DNA of 52,899 nt. Origin: Bryobacteraceae bacterium (GTDB taxonomy: Bacteria > Acidobacteriota > Terriglobia > Bryobacterales > Bryobacteraceae). The position numbers and the translations under genes are program-made. The notes beneath the pieces are model-generated. The model saw nothing but the letters and a program-made list of their open reading frames with translations. It was not told where the DNA came from and did no database searches. Where the stretch lies: the NCBI GenBank assembly GCA_947458745.1, contig CANGYQ010000024.1, forward strand, positions 1-52,899. The letters are read 5' to 3'. Positions 27,518 through 37,044 of the stretch are shown in pieces (position 1 is the first letter of the stretch; each line of letters opens with the position of its first letter).

Positions 27518-29076
27518 TTCGTCACCACCAGTGTCTGGTCCACGCCTACGTCAGCCAACCGCTGGACCTCCCCGCCCGGCCATCGGATCTCCACCTCCAC
27601 CCGCTTCTTGTCTCCCACACCAAAGTGTAAGGGCCCCACATAGGAGGATGAGTACCCCACCGCCGAAGTGACGTGCCGCCACTGGGTATCCAAGCGTACC
27701 CGTGCGCCAGGCACCCTTACGTCCACCTTCAACCAGTGATGTCCCGTCGCGCAAGGATTGCGGAACACGCGCGCCGGCTCCTGGAGTGAGGTCGCCACCA
27801 GATCGAGACATCCGTCATGATCAAGGTCCGCCGCCACGATGCCGCGATATAGTGCCGCCGGTGCGCCCAGGAACGCCTCGGCGCTGAACTCCCGTCCCCG
27901 TGGGCCGGGTCCATTTCGAAACCACGAGATTGGTTCTTTGGCCTGAACACCATGTGCGCCAGTCACCGACAACACATCCCCGCGAGCTGACACGATATCC
28001 TTCCATCCATCGTTGTCGAGATCAGCGAACACCACACCCCATCCAGCCATAGGCCTTGTCAAAACCGCCAACCGCGTCACCGAACCCACCTCGTTGAACT
28101 CCTTTCCCAAGTTGCGATAGAGCGGAAAGGTCTCGTCTCGAAGGGCGGTGTAGATCAGGTCCGGCCGCCCGTCACCGTCAAAGTCCTGCGCATCGGTGCC
28201 CATGGCGGAAGGCGGGCTCCCGCTAGCCGGAGCCGCGACGCCGGCCTCAAAGGCAATCTCCTTGAAGTGGCCCCGGCCATCGTTGTGGAAGAGAAAGTTG
28301 AAGCTTCGGTCGTTCGTCACAAAGATGTCAGAAAAACCGTCGCCATCAAAGTCAGCGACGGCCGCCGCCATCCCCTTCCCAGGGTGCGCCGCGATTCCTG
28401 ACTCCCGCGAGACGTCGGTAAAGCGCCCGCCGCCATCATTGCGGAACAGGGCGTTGGGTTGTGGCGCGTAGAACTTCGGGTGACAAAAATCCGGCCGACC
28501 CTCCACCACACAGCTCTTCTCCTTGGCCGGGTCCCATTGGACATAATTGACGATGAACAGGTCGAGATCGCCATCCTGGTCGATGTCGAGCCACGCCGCA
28601 CCCACTGTCCAACGGCCCTGGTTGTTGATGCCGCTCGTCGCCGTCACGTCCACAAAGCTGCCCCCGGCATTGCGATACAGCGTCACGCCGCGCAGTCCGC
28701 AAACCAGCAGGTCGACGCGGCCATCCCCGTCAAAATCACCCGCCGCCGCCCCGAAGTCGTACCCGCTCCCGGCCAGTCCAGCCGCTGCCGTCCGGTCTTC
28801 AAACTGCAAGCCCGGGCGTCCCCGAAAGAAGCGATTACGATGCGATGGCCCGGACTTGACGCCTCCTGGCAAAGGTGCACCGTTGGGCAGAAAGAGATCG
28901 AGTAGCCCATCGCCGTCAGCATCAAAGACAGCAATGCCGCCGGGCATGGTGGCGGGCAGGTACTTGCGAGCGGTCTCGCCGGTGAATAGGGGGCCGCCCA
29001 CAGGGATGACCGGCCAATTGGCCGCCGCTGCTGCACAGGCAACGGCCAAGGCGAAGGCCGCCAACTTACGAACCAT
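27514..29076 (-). CDS. FG-GAP/VCBS repeat protein with ASPIC/UnbV domain (CRTAC-like)
   Basis: The 520-residue exported protein starts at ATG 29076 with a hydrophobic leader (L-A-A-F-A-L-A-V-A-C-A-A-A-A-A). A beta-propeller follows, with calcium-type loops such as D-A-D-G-D-G-L-L-D, D-F-D-G-D-G-R-V-D, D-I-D-Q-D-G-D-L-D and D-L-D-N-D-G-W-K-D. The last 90 residues are an ASPIC/UnbV domain (F-G-V-G-D-K-K-R-V-E-V-E-I-R-W-P-G-G). It resembles the CRTAC family, which probably binds extracellular ligands or matrix. Its stop overlaps the start of the TPR gene. A longer frame reaches 29112 but begins before the signal peptide. Confidence 0.9.
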   Translation of the reverse strand: MVRKLAAFALAVACAAAAANWPVIPVGGPLFTGETARKYLPATMPGGIAVFDADGDGLLDLFLPNGAPLPGGVKSGPSHRNRFFRGRPGLQFEDRTAAAGLAGSGYDFGAAAGDFDGDGRVDLLVCGLRGVTLYRNAGGSFVDVTATSGINNQGRWTVGAAWLDIDQDGDLDLFIVNYVQWDPAKEKSCVVEGRPDFCHPKFYAPQPNALFRNDGGGRFTDVSRESGIAAHPGKGMAAAVADFDGDGFSDIFVTNDRSFNFLFHNDGRGHFKEIAFEAGVAAPASGSPPSAMGTDAQDFDGDGRPDLIYTALRDETFPLYRNLGKEFNEVGSVTRLAVLTRPMAGWGVVFADLDNDGWKDIVSARGDVLSVTGAHGVQAKEPISWFRNGPGPRGREFSAEAFLGAPAALYRGIVAADLDHDGCLDLVATSLQEPARVFRNPCATGHHWLKVDVRVPGARVRLDTQWRHVTSAVGYSSSYVGPLHFGVGDKKRVEVEIRWPGGEVQRLADVGVDQTLVVTK

Positions 29077-29124
29077 GGCTATACGGTAGCGTACGGAGCT
29101 TGCACGGACCAAACTGAAGCCGAC

Positions 29125-29146
29125 TGCGGCCTGACAACCGGCCGCA
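29125..29146 (-). terminator. Hairpin downstream of fadE
   Basis: TGCGGCC (29125-29131) and GGCCGCA (29140-29146) form a perfect 7-bp stem with an 8-nt loop, 29 bp after the fadE stop on the minus strand. It has no T-run, so termination is uncertain. Confidence 0.35.
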
Positions 29147-29174
29147 CGGCCTCAGATCACTCCAAGTCCGGCGC

Positions 29175-30965
29175 TTACAGTACGTACTTTTCCGCCACGA
29201 TCAGCTTTTCGGCGATCTGGCGGCGCAGGCCGATGGAGTTGGCGGGTTCGTACTTCGCGAGGCGCTTGACCGAGGCCAGCATGATGCGGAGGGTGTCACC
29301 TTCGGCACAGGCCGACAGCACTACCTTGGCCGTCTGCTCACACAGGTCCATTGCCTCGCGGCAGAACACGGCGGACATCGCGGCCGCCATCTCGCCCTTG
29401 CCGAGTGCGGCCAGCTTTTGGGCGCGCAGAGAGACCGATTCAATGGCGAAGGCATTCATGGCGATGTCGGTGATCCCGGCCATCACTTCCTGCTCCTTCT
29501 CCACTTTGTCCATGAAGCGTTGATACGCGGCACCCAGGCACAGCAGCGCCAACTTTTTGGCATTGGCCGCCATCCGGTTCTCTTCCTCGGCCGGGCTGAG
29601 TGCGCCTGCGCTCAACGTCGGCGGAGCCATTAGTTCGGCTTGCAGCGCCTTCACAGCGGCCACCAGCGGCAATTGCCCGCGCAGGGCGCGCTTCAGCAGC
29701 GTTCCAGTGGCCAGAAGCCGGTTGATTTCGGAAGTGCCTTCAAAGATTCGGTTGATACGCGAATCGCGATAGGCACGCTCCACAGCATAATCCTGATGGT
29801 AACCATAGCCGCCGTGGATCTGGACACCTTCGTCCACCACGTAGTCCAGCGTCTCGCTCGCGAATACTTTGATGTAGCTGCATTCGGCGGCAAACTCTTC
29901 GACGGCCTTCAGGTAACTGTTCGCCGCGTTCTCCGACTTCCAACTCCAACCCTTCAGGTTGTTCTCGATGTCGCCCACCACACGGTAGGTCATCGATTCT
30001 GCCGCGAACGTCTTGATCGCCATCTCGGCAATCTTGTGCTGCATCAGGCCAAAGTTGGCAATTGGTTGCCCGAACGCCATGCGTTCCTTGGCGTACTTGA
30101 TCGAGATGGCGAGCACGTTCTTCGACCCGCCCACCGCAAACGGGCCCAGCTTCAGCCGGCCCAGGTTCAGCACGTTGAAAGCGATGATGTGGCCACGGCC
30201 GATCTCGCCCAACACGTTTTCGACAGGCACCTTGACGTTGTCAAAATAGACCGCCGTCGTCGAGCTGCCCTTGATGCCCATCTTCTTTTCTTCATGGCCG
30301 GGCTGCACGCCGGGCCACGCGCGCTCGACTAGAAACGCCGTGAACTTGTCCTTCTCGCCGTTGATCTTGGCGAACACGGTGTAGAGGTCGGCACCACCGC
30401 CATTGGTGATCCACATCTTCTGGCCATTCAGGATGTAGTGCGTGCCGTCGGCGGAAAGATCGGCTCGGGTCTTGGCGGCCAAGGCATCCGAACCGGCCTG
30501 CGGCTCCGACAAGCAGTACGCGCCGATCAGTTCGGCGGAAGCCAGCTTGGTGAGGTACTTCTCCTTCTGTGCGGGCGTGCCCCACAGCAGCACGGGCGTA
30601 GTGCCGATGCCCGCGTGAGCGCCGTGCCAGCCGGAATAGCTGCCGTCCTTGGACAGCGCCTCGGCCACCACCATCTGCGCTACCATGTCCATCTCCATGC
30701 CACCGTACTCTTCCGGCGCGGTCACGGCAGTCAAGCCCAGCTGCGCGGACTTCTTCACAATCGAGATCGCCAGCGCCTTGTCACCCTGCTGGATGGCTTC
30801 GACGTTGGGGCCTACTTCCTTGGCCCAGAACTCTTCGGTGGTCTTCGCGATGGCGCGGTGTTCGTCCGTGAAATCTTCCGGAGAATAGATCTCCTGCGGG
30901 GTGCGGGCTTCGAGAAGGAAGGCGCCACCTTTGATGGTGGAAACAGGAGCGGCAGGCGTGGCCAT
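29175..30965 (-). CDS. fadE: Acyl-CoA dehydrogenase, FadE type
   Basis: The 596-residue FAD enzyme carries out the first step of beta-oxidation. It has the substrate/FAD block Y-C-L-S-E-P-Q-A-G-S-D near 150-160, M-W-I-T-N-G-G near 185, Q-I-H-G-G-Y-G-Y near 385, and the probable catalytic glutamate in R-I-F-E-G-T-S-E-I-N-R. A helical C-terminal extension of about 170 residues is as in Bacillus FadE and mitochondrial VLCAD/ACAD9. With the fadN- and fadA-like genes upstream on the same strand it repeats the Bacillus fadN-fadA-fadE order, here with a nucleotidyltransferase gene inserted. The 245-bp gap to that gene means it may have its own promoter. Confidence 0.92.
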   Translation of the reverse strand: MATPAAPVSTIKGGAFLLEARTPQEIYSPEDFTDEHRAIAKTTEEFWAKEVGPNVEAIQQGDKALAISIVKKSAQLGLTAVTAPEEYGGMEMDMVAQMVVAEALSKDGSYSGWHGAHAGIGTTPVLLWGTPAQKEKYLTKLASAELIGAYCLSEPQAGSDALAAKTRADLSADGTHYILNGQKMWITNGGGADLYTVFAKINGEKDKFTAFLVERAWPGVQPGHEEKKMGIKGSSTTAVYFDNVKVPVENVLGEIGRGHIIAFNVLNLGRLKLGPFAVGGSKNVLAISIKYAKERMAFGQPIANFGLMQHKIAEMAIKTFAAESMTYRVVGDIENNLKGWSWKSENAANSYLKAVEEFAAECSYIKVFASETLDYVVDEGVQIHGGYGYHQDYAVERAYRDSRINRIFEGTSEINRLLATGTLLKRALRGQLPLVAAVKALQAELMAPPTLSAGALSPAEEENRMAANAKKLALLCLGAAYQRFMDKVEKEQEVMAGITDIAMNAFAIESVSLRAQKLAALGKGEMAAAMSAVFCREAMDLCEQTAKVVLSACAEGDTLRIMLASVKRLAKYEPANSIGLRRQIAEKLIVAEKYVL

Positions 30966-30986
30966 GAATTAGAACCTCGGACTTAA

Positions 30987-31193
30987 ATGATTCACCGCCC
31001 AACGGGCGAGACGTTAATATTCTACGCCGTCGCGCCGGGTCCGCTCTATGGCCGCATCCTGATCCTCCACAACCCGGGCCTAGCCGAAGCCAACCGCATC
31101 GCCGCCGAAGAGCTGATGGCCAAAGCAGGCTGCGTGCGGACGCCGGCCTTTGAATGGTTTGTGGCGGAAGGTGTGTTGCCTGAAAAGAGCTAG
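30987..31193 (+). CDS. Hypothetical 68-residue protein
   Basis: An ATG-initiated frame of 68 codons lies divergent to fadE, with starts 21 bp apart. It matches no family I recognise. It has a short hydrophobic stretch (L-I-F-Y-A-V-A-P-G) followed by an acidic/alanine helix-like segment (A-E-A-N-R-I-A-A-E-E-L-M-A-K-A-G). Composition is protein-like, but there is no clear ribosome-binding site. It fills most of the gap between fadE and the MNT gene and could equally be chance. Confidence 0.3.
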   Translation: MIHRPTGETLIFYAVAPGPLYGRILILHNPGLAEANRIAAEELMAKAGCVRTPAFEWFVAEGVLPEKS

Positions 31194-31209
31194 CCGCGAT
31201 CTTGACCGC

Positions 31210-31509
31210 TCAACCTTGAACGACAACGGCGTCAGCGAGCACGCGCTCGCGAATACGCAGTGGAAGGGAATCCGGGGTGGTCACGTCCACCCGCCGACCC
31301 AACAGCTCCTCCAAGTCGTAGATCAAGCCACCCGCAAACCAAGGAGTCCGTTCCGGGCCATACTCTATCAGGAGGAGGTCGAGATCGCTGTCAGGCCGGG
31401 CGTCGCCGCGAGCGAAAGAGCCGAACGCCGATATCTTCTTGACGCCATGCGCGCGCGCGATTTCGATCACCCTGTCACGCCGCCCCTCAAGTAGCTCATC
31501 CAGCTTCAT
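31210..31509 (-). CDS. Solitary MNT-type nucleotidyltransferase
   Basis: The 99-residue protein is a minimal nucleotidyltransferase of the pol-beta superfamily. Its hallmark G-S-F-A-R-G-D-A-R-P-D-S-D-L-D-L-L spans residues 30-46, with the metal-binding D-x-D pair D42/D44. In HEPN/MNT toxin-antitoxin systems the MNT protein neutralises a HEPN RNase by adding AMP. The usual HEPN gene of about 110-140 codons is absent on both sides: the neighbours are fadA and a 68-codon frame on the other strand. So this is an orphan, a remnant, or an MNT with another role. It sits inside the fad cluster, 89 bp after fadA. Confidence 0.85.
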   Translation of the reverse strand: MKLDELLEGRRDRVIEIARAHGVKKISAFGSFARGDARPDSDLDLLLIEYGPERTPWFAGGLIYDLEELLGRRVDVTTPDSLPLRIRERVLADAVVVQG

Positions 31510-31598
31510 GTCTTCAATCTAGCCCAAACGGGCAGTGTGACAAGACACCGGGTGTCCCACTTGGTGAAACGATGGTCGGTAACGCCGGCACACCGCCG

Positions 31599-32777
31599 CT
31601 AATTGAGACTCTCAAAAATCCCCGCCGCGCCTTGGCCGCCGCCGATGCACATGGTTACCAGGCCGTACCGGTGCCCTTCGCGCTTCATCTCGCGCAGAAT
31701 CGTCGCGGTTAGCTTGGCACCCGTGCAACCCAGCGGATGTCCCAGGGCCACCGCGCCGCCGTTGACGTTGGTGCGTTCGAGCGGCAGGCCGCCTTCGCGG
31801 ATCACGGCCAGTGCTTGCGCGGCGAAGGCTTCGTTGAGTTCGATGACACCCAGGTCATCCATCTTCAGCCCAGCAAGCGCGAGAGCCTTCGGAATCGCCA
31901 CCACAGGACCAATGCCCATGATCTCCGGCGGCACTCCGCCCACGGCGAAGCTGACGAAGCGGGCCATCGGCTTCAGACCCAATTCCCGGGCCTTCGACTC
32001 CGACATCACCAGCGACATAGCCGCACCGTCGGAGGTTTGCGACGAATTGCCGGCGGTCACCAGACCCTGGGCGTGAAAGACGGGCTTCAGTTTGGCCAGA
32101 GCTTCGAGCGAGGTATCGGCCCGGGGGCCCTCGTCCTTCGAGAAGGTGAAGCGCTTCGTTTCGGGCTTGCTGCCATTCAGCGTGGTCTGCTCGACATCCA
32201 CCGGCACCAGTTCGTCATCAAACTTGCCCGCCGCTTGAGCCGCGATGGCGTTCTGGTGGCTGCGGTAGGCGAAGGCGTCGGCATCTTCGCGCGAGACGCC
32301 GTACTTGCGCTGCACGTTCTCGGCAGTGAGCCCCATGTTGATGTAGATCTCGGGCTTGTGGTCCACCATCCAGGGGTTGGGCACCAGGCGCTGCGCCGAC
32401 ATCGGGATCATCGACATCGATTCGGCCCCACCGGCCAGCACGATCTCCGCCCCACCAGCGCGAATACGTTCCGCGGCCATCGCGATTGACTGCAGGCCCG
32501 AGGAGCAGAAGCGGTTGATGGTGACGCCGGGCACCTGGTCCGGCAGGCCGGCGCGCAAGGCCGACACTCGTGCCATGTTCATGCCCGATTCGCCTTCCGG
32601 CGCGGCGCAGCCCAGGATGACATCGTCAATGTCTTCGCCCTGCACCTGCGGATACTTCTTCATCAACGCCTGGATAACGTAAGCCGCCAAGTCATCCGGC
32701 CGTACCGTGCGCAACGACCCGCGGCCGGAGCGGCCCACCGGCGTCCGCAAACAATCAACGATAACTGCTTCAGTCAT
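31599..32777 (-). CDS. fadA: Acetyl-CoA acyltransferase (thiolase)
   Basis: The 392-residue thiolase has nucleophile C91 in N-R-F-C-S-S-G-L-Q. The [12 protein letters not shown] block holds the catalytic histidine, and the second catalytic cysteine is in M-C-I-G-G-G-Q-G near the C-terminus. It cleaves 3-ketoacyl-CoA to acetyl-CoA and a shortened acyl-CoA. GAGG stands about 9 nt before the ATG. It follows fadN by 61 bp on the same strand, so the two are very likely cotranscribed and work as a pair. Confidence 0.93.
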   Translation of the reverse strand: MTEAVIVDCLRTPVGRSGRGSLRTVRPDDLAAYVIQALMKKYPQVQGEDIDDVILGCAAPEGESGMNMARVSALRAGLPDQVPGVTINRFCSSGLQSIAMAAERIRAGGAEIVLAGGAESMSMIPMSAQRLVPNPWMVDHKPEIYINMGLTAENVQRKYGVSREDADAFAYRSHQNAIAAQAAGKFDDELVPVDVEQTTLNGSKPETKRFTFSKDEGPRADTSLEALAKLKPVFHAQGLVTAGNSSQTSDGAAMSLVMSESKARELGLKPMARFVSFAVGGVPPEIMGIGPVVAIPKALALAGLKMDDLGVIELNEAFAAQALAVIREGGLPLERTNVNGGAVALGHPLGCTGAKLTATILREMKREGHRYGLVTMCIGGGQGAAGIFESLN

Positions 32778-32838
32778 GGAAGTGATCCTCTTGGCTCTTC
32801 AAAACTCGGGTGCTTGGTGGTTCTGGTTACGCGGCGGT

Positions 32839-35085
32839 TTAGTTACGCAGCGGCTTGCCGGTCTTCAGCATCGCCTGGATGCGCTCTTGCGTCTTGGGTG
32901 TCCCGCAGAGGCTCAGGAACGCTTCACGCTCCAGGTCCAGCAGATACTGCTCGCTCACCAGCTGTTCGCCCGACAGGTCGCCGCCGCAGAGAACATGGGC
33001 CAGCTTGCCGGCGATCACGACGTCGTGATCCGAGATGTAGTTGCCCTGCCGGGCCATCCAGGCGCCCACTCGCAGCAACGCCTTGGCCGAAGCGCCCCCG
33101 ACCTTGATGTCGGACCTGGGCGTTCCCGGTACATAGCTGGGCACCATGGAAAGTGCCAGCGCCTTGGCGTCCGCAATCAGCCGGTCCTGGTTCATGGAGA
33201 TTTGCGCGCCCTTATCCAACAGGCCCATCGATTTGGCATCTTCCGCCGAGCCGGACACTTTGGCGTAGCCGATCAGGTCGAACACCTTGCGGGAATCCTT
33301 CAGGCGTGTGATCAGTTCTTTACAGCCGCCCGCACCGGGAATCAGGCCGACGCCCACTTCCACCAAACCGATGTAGAGTTCCGCCGCCGCCTGAACGCCG
33401 CGCGAATGCAGCACGATCTCGCAGCCACCGCCCAGTGCCCGTTGGAACGGCGCAGAGACCACCGGCTTCGGCGCGTACTTGATGGCCATCATCGCTTGCT
33501 GGAACTGGTGGATGGCACCGTTCAGTTCATCCCACTCCTGCTCGAACGCCGCCATCAGCACCAGCGCCAAATTGGCACCCACGGAGAAGTTCTCGCCCTC
33601 ATTGGCGATCACCATCGCCTCGTAGTTCTTTTTGGTCTCCTCGATACCGGCGTAGATCATCTGCACGGTGTCGGCACCCAGCGAGTTCATCTTGGAATGG
33701 AACTCGAGACCCAACACACCATCGCCGAGATCAATCAGCGAAGCACCGGGATTCGACTTCACCACCCCACGCTGGTACTTCACCGACGCGAGCGAGATCG
33801 CGCCCTTCAGCTTCCGTGACGGATCATCCGGCTGATACCAACCCGTCGCACCCGCCCGGCGCATCGCGATGACGTTCTCCGGTAGCGCGCGGCCTTCGTT
33901 CTCCAAGCGGTCACAAACCGCATTGAAGCCCAGCATGTCCCACAGCTCAAACGGACCATACCTATGTGCGTAGCCCCACCGCATTGCGCGATCAATATCA
34001 ATGGGCCGGTCGGCAATCTCCGGAATGCGGGCGGCGCAGTAGAGGAAGGTATCGGAGAACAGTTTCCACAGGAAGCTGCCCACGCGGCCCGTGCCCGCCA
34101 CCAGCGTCCGCAGACGCTCCCCCATGTCCTCGATCTGCCTGGCCGCTTCGGCCTCCGGGAACTTGGGTTTGACCGCCGGATGGTACTCCAGCGTCTTCCA
34201 ATCGATGGCGTGGATCTCTTTCTGCGGACCCACCTTCTTGTAGAAGCCCTGGCCGGACTTGTCGCCCAACCAGCCCTTTTCCATCAGCGCGCTCAGGAAC
34301 GGCGGCGGCAGAAAACGTTCGCGCCACGGATCGTCCGGCACCGCCTCATAGAGGTTCTTGCCGACGAAAGCCCACACGTCGACGCCGACCAGATCAAGCA
34401 ATCGGAAACTGGCCGAATTCGGGAGCCCGATCAGCGAACCGGTGATCAGGTCCACTTCCTCAATCGTGTAGTCGCCTTCCACCATGATCTTGGCCACGGT
34501 GGAGCCAAAGAAGCTGCCAATGCGGTTGGCGATGAAGTTCGGCGTATCCTTGCACAACACGACGCCCTTGCCCAACCGCCGGTCGCCGTAGTCGCTGACG
34601 AACTCAAGAATCGCGGGATCGGTGGCGGGGCCAGGGATCACTTCCAGCAGGTGCAAGTAGCGCGGCGGGTTGAAAAAGTGCGTGCCGCAGAAGCGGCGCA
34701 CCGCCTCGGCGGGCCAGCCTTCGGCAATCTTCCCCAGCGGAATGCCACTGGTGTTGGTGGACAGGATCGCATCGGCAGGCGCGGCGGCGATCACCCGCGG
34801 CCACAACTGGCGCTTGATGTCGAGGTTCTCGACCACGGCCTCGATCACCCAATCGCAACTCGAAAGGCCCGACAGATCGTCGAGCGTTCCGGTTTGAATC
34901 AGCGCCGGAGCGGCCGCCGTAAAGAAGGCGGGCGGCTTTCCTTTCACCGCGGCTTCCAGGCCCTTGGGCGCGGCTCCGGGGAGATCTAGTAGCAGGACAG
35001 GAACACCAGCATTAGCAAAGTGTCCGGCAATGCGCGAGCCCATAGTGCCCGCACCGAGAACAGCGACGCGACGGAGCGATTTCAT
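32839..35085 (-). CDS. fadN: 3-hydroxyacyl-CoA dehydrogenase/enoyl-CoA hydratase, FadN type
   Basis: The 748-residue bifunctional enzyme has the dehydrogenase first: NAD motif G-A-G-T-M-G-S-R-I-A-G at 11-21, T-H-F-F-N-P near 140, then the 3HCDH C-terminal domains. The enoyl-CoA hydratase domain lies at the C-terminal end (N-E-G-E-N-F-S-V-G-A-N-L and G-G-G-C-E near 530-560). This is the reverse of FadB/FadJ but matches Bacillus FadN. It does hydration and NAD-dependent oxidation in beta-oxidation. It is first in the fadN-fadA-fadE series and diverges from a membrane-protein gene across an 88-bp gap holding a 6-bp inverted repeat. Confidence 0.92.
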   Translation of the reverse strand: MKSLRRVAVLGAGTMGSRIAGHFANAGVPVLLLDLPGAAPKGLEAAVKGKPPAFFTAAAPALIQTGTLDDLSGLSSCDWVIEAVVENLDIKRQLWPRVIAAAPADAILSTNTSGIPLGKIAEGWPAEAVRRFCGTHFFNPPRYLHLLEVIPGPATDPAILEFVSDYGDRRLGKGVVLCKDTPNFIANRIGSFFGSTVAKIMVEGDYTIEEVDLITGSLIGLPNSASFRLLDLVGVDVWAFVGKNLYEAVPDDPWRERFLPPPFLSALMEKGWLGDKSGQGFYKKVGPQKEIHAIDWKTLEYHPAVKPKFPEAEAARQIEDMGERLRTLVAGTGRVGSFLWKLFSDTFLYCAARIPEIADRPIDIDRAMRWGYAHRYGPFELWDMLGFNAVCDRLENEGRALPENVIAMRRAGATGWYQPDDPSRKLKGAISLASVKYQRGVVKSNPGASLIDLGDGVLGLEFHSKMNSLGADTVQMIYAGIEETKKNYEAMVIANEGENFSVGANLALVLMAAFEQEWDELNGAIHQFQQAMMAIKYAPKPVVSAPFQRALGGGCEIVLHSRGVQAAAELYIGLVEVGVGLIPGAGGCKELITRLKDSRKVFDLIGYAKVSGSAEDAKSMGLLDKGAQISMNQDRLIADAKALALSMVPSYVPGTPRSDIKVGGASAKALLRVGAWMARQGNYISDHDVVIAGKLAHVLCGGDLSGEQLVSEQYLLDLEREAFLSLCGTPKTQERIQAMLKTGKPLRN

Positions 35086-35135
35086 TGTTTTTCCGAAATT
35101 GTTCCCAGCGTAGCAGGGTTATGACGGGACCAAAA

Positions 35136-35153
35136 ACACCCCGCCCAGGGTGT
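35136..35153. promoter_or_regulatory. Inverted repeat between fadN and the divergent membrane gene
   Basis: ACACCC (35136-35141) and GGGTGT (35148-35153) are perfect inverted copies around a 6-nt spacer. They lie in the only gap shared by the two divergent starts. An operator for a fatty-acid regulator is possible, but no known consensus is matched. Confidence 0.25.
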
Positions 35154-35173
35154 CCGGCGGATTAAGATAGAGT

Positions 35174-36157
35174 TTGACCTCCGCTCGCGGCAAAGTCCTC
35201 CTGGTCGTTACGAATCTTCTCTCCATCGCCTGCCTCATTTGGGTGTTGCGCGGAGCGGAGCTGGACCAATTGGGTGGCGAAATCCGGCAGATGAGCTGGG
35301 TGTGGGTGTTGGCGGCCAGCGTCTCCGATATCACGGTCTACGTGCTGCAGGCGTGGCGCTGGGGCATTCTGCTGACGCCGGTGGCCCACATCCCGCTGAT
35401 GCGCAGCATTCGAGCGATCTATGTGGGCCTGTTCGCCAATGAAGTGCTGCCGCTGCGCTCCGGCGAAATCATCCGCTGCTATCTGTTGTCCCGCTGGGGC
35501 AGCCTGCCGCTGAGTGTGACGCTCTCGTCAATCTTGATTGAGCGGGTGTTCGACGGCATCTGGCTGGTGCTCTATCTGGCCGCCGTGGTGCAGTTTGTTG
35601 ATCTGCCGAAATCCGTGCAGAACGGCGGCAATGTGCTGATGCTGGTGATCGCGCTGGTAGCGGGCGTGTTGGGTTGGGTGATCTTTAACAAGGAACGGGT
35701 AAAGCGACTGTTCCCCAACAGTCCGCGACTGCTGGTGCTGGTGGAAGATCTCTATCTGATGGGCAATTCGCGCTCCTTCTATTCATCGTGGTTGGCCAGC
35801 CTGCCGCACCTGCTTTCGATGACGCTGCCCATTTACTGCGTCGCCAAGGCGTATGGCCTGGAAGAGATCGGCTTGGGTGAGGCGGCCGCGATTAATGTGA
35901 TCGTCAGGCTGGGAACCGTAATCCCGAATGCACCCGGCAATCTGGGCACCTATCAGGCGCTGGCCGTGCTGGGTCTGACCCTGTTCGGCGTGGAACCCGC
36001 GCAGGCCAAGCGCTTTTCGCTGGTGCTGTGGGGCATCGTGACGCTACCGCTGCTGTTGGCGGGATTTGTCGCGCTTTCGGTGACCGGCTTTAAGATCACC
36101 GAGCTCCAGAAGCAAGCCCAGGACCACACTGAACCCGCGCCCCCGCTGGCGGGATAG
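35174..36157 (+). CDS. Lysylphosphatidylglycerol-synthase TM-like (UPF0104) membrane protein
   Basis: The 327-residue protein has about eight hydrophobic helices and the family landmarks N-E-V-L-P-L-R-S-G-E-I-I-R near residue 90, I-L-I-E-R-V-F-D-G near 120 and I-P-N-A-P-G-N-L-G near 255. The family (PF03706, YbhN/AglD-like) includes the flippase part of MprF and proteins placed near lipid- or glycan-modifying enzymes. There is no lysyl-transferase domain here. The start appears to be TTG 35174: an in-frame TAG is two codons upstream and the first in-frame ATG would remove helix 1. It ends 10 bp before the PIG-L deacetylase gene, so a joint role in lipid or glycan processing is plausible. Confidence 0.83.
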   Translation: MTSARGKVLLVVTNLLSIACLIWVLRGAELDQLGGEIRQMSWVWVLAASVSDITVYVLQAWRWGILLTPVAHIPLMRSIRAIYVGLFANEVLPLRSGEIIRCYLLSRWGSLPLSVTLSSILIERVFDGIWLVLYLAAVVQFVDLPKSVQNGGNVLMLVIALVAGVLGWVIFNKERVKRLFPNSPRLLVLVEDLYLMGNSRSFYSSWLASLPHLLSMTLPIYCVAKAYGLEEIGLGEAAAINVIVRLGTVIPNAPGNLGTYQALAVLGLTLFGVEPAQAKRFSLVLWGIVTLPLLLAGFVALSVTGFKITELQKQAQDHTEPAPPLAG

Positions 36158-36167
36158 AATCCAAGCT

Positions 36168-37043
36168 ATGAAACTAAATGGGTGCTCCGGCCGTTTGGCG
36201 GGAGCCTTTTTGTTGGCTGTCGGCGCCTTCGCCCAACAGCCGCTGCGGATCATCGCGTTTGGCGCGCATCCGGACGATTGCGACATCGGCATGGGCGGCA
36301 CCGCGGCGTTGTTTGCCGAAATGGGCCACAAAGTGAAGTTCGTCTCCGTCACCAATGGCGATGCGGGACATCACGAAATGGGCGGCGGAGCACTCGCCAA
36401 GCGGCGGTATGCCGAAACGCAGGAAGTGGCCAAGCGTCTGGGTATTGCCTATGACGTGCTGGACAACCATGATGGCGAACTGTCGCCAAACTACGAAGTC
36501 CGCAAGCAGATCATCCGCAAGATCCGCGAATGGAACGCTGACGTCGTCATCGGTCCGCGCATCAACGACTATCACCCGGACCATCGCTACACCGGCATGC
36601 TGGTGCAGGATGCGGCCTACATGGTGGTGGTACCCAACGTCGCCTCCGACACACCGGCGCTGAAGAAGAACCCCGTGTTCCTCTACTTCCAGGACCGCTT
36701 CCAGAAGCCCCAGCCCTTCAAGCCTGACGTGGTGGTCGCCATCGACGAAACGTTTGAGAAGAAGGTGAACGGCCTGGACGCGCACGTCAGCCAGTTCTAT
36801 GAGTGGCTGCCCTGGGTGGAAGGCAAGCTGGCCGAAGTACCCAAGGATCCGGTGGAGCGCAAGAAGTGGTTGCGCGAAAAGCGGATGCGTCCGGCGACAC
36901 CCGCCATTCGCGGTTCCGCCGAAAAATGGTACGGCCCATCCGCTGCCAAGTTCCAGCACTTTGAAGCGTTCGAAGTGGCGGAGTATGGCGGTCAGCCCAC
37001 GGAAGCTGAGCTTCGGCGGCTGTTTCCGATGTTGAAGAAGTAA
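36168..37043 (+). CDS. PIG-L family deacetylase, exported
   Basis: The 291-residue protein has a signal peptide (L-A-G-A-F-L-L-A-V-G-A-F-A-Q). The zinc site of the LmbE/PIG-L fold is A-H34-P-D36-D37 together with a later H-P-D-H motif near residue 140. Members remove acetyl groups from N-acetylglucosaminyl or related conjugates, as in GPI, mycothiol and bacillithiol synthesis, but many secreted bacterial members have unknown substrates. The last residues include a long basic stretch. Its stop (TAA 37041-37043) is one base from the stop of the convergent NUDIX gene. It is likely cotranscribed with the membrane-protein gene upstream. Confidence 0.9.
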   Translation: MKLNGCSGRLAGAFLLAVGAFAQQPLRIIAFGAHPDDCDIGMGGTAALFAEMGHKVKFVSVTNGDAGHHEMGGGALAKRRYAETQEVAKRLGIAYDVLDNHDGELSPNYEVRKQIIRKIREWNADVVIGPRINDYHPDHRYTGMLVQDAAYMVVVPNVASDTPALKKNPVFLYFQDRFQKPQPFKPDVVVAIDETFEKKVNGLDAHVSQFYEWLPWVEGKLAEVPKDPVERKKWLREKRMRPATPAIRGSAEKWYGPSAAKFQHFEAFEVAEYGGQPTEAELRRLFPMLKK

Positions 37044-37044
37044 G

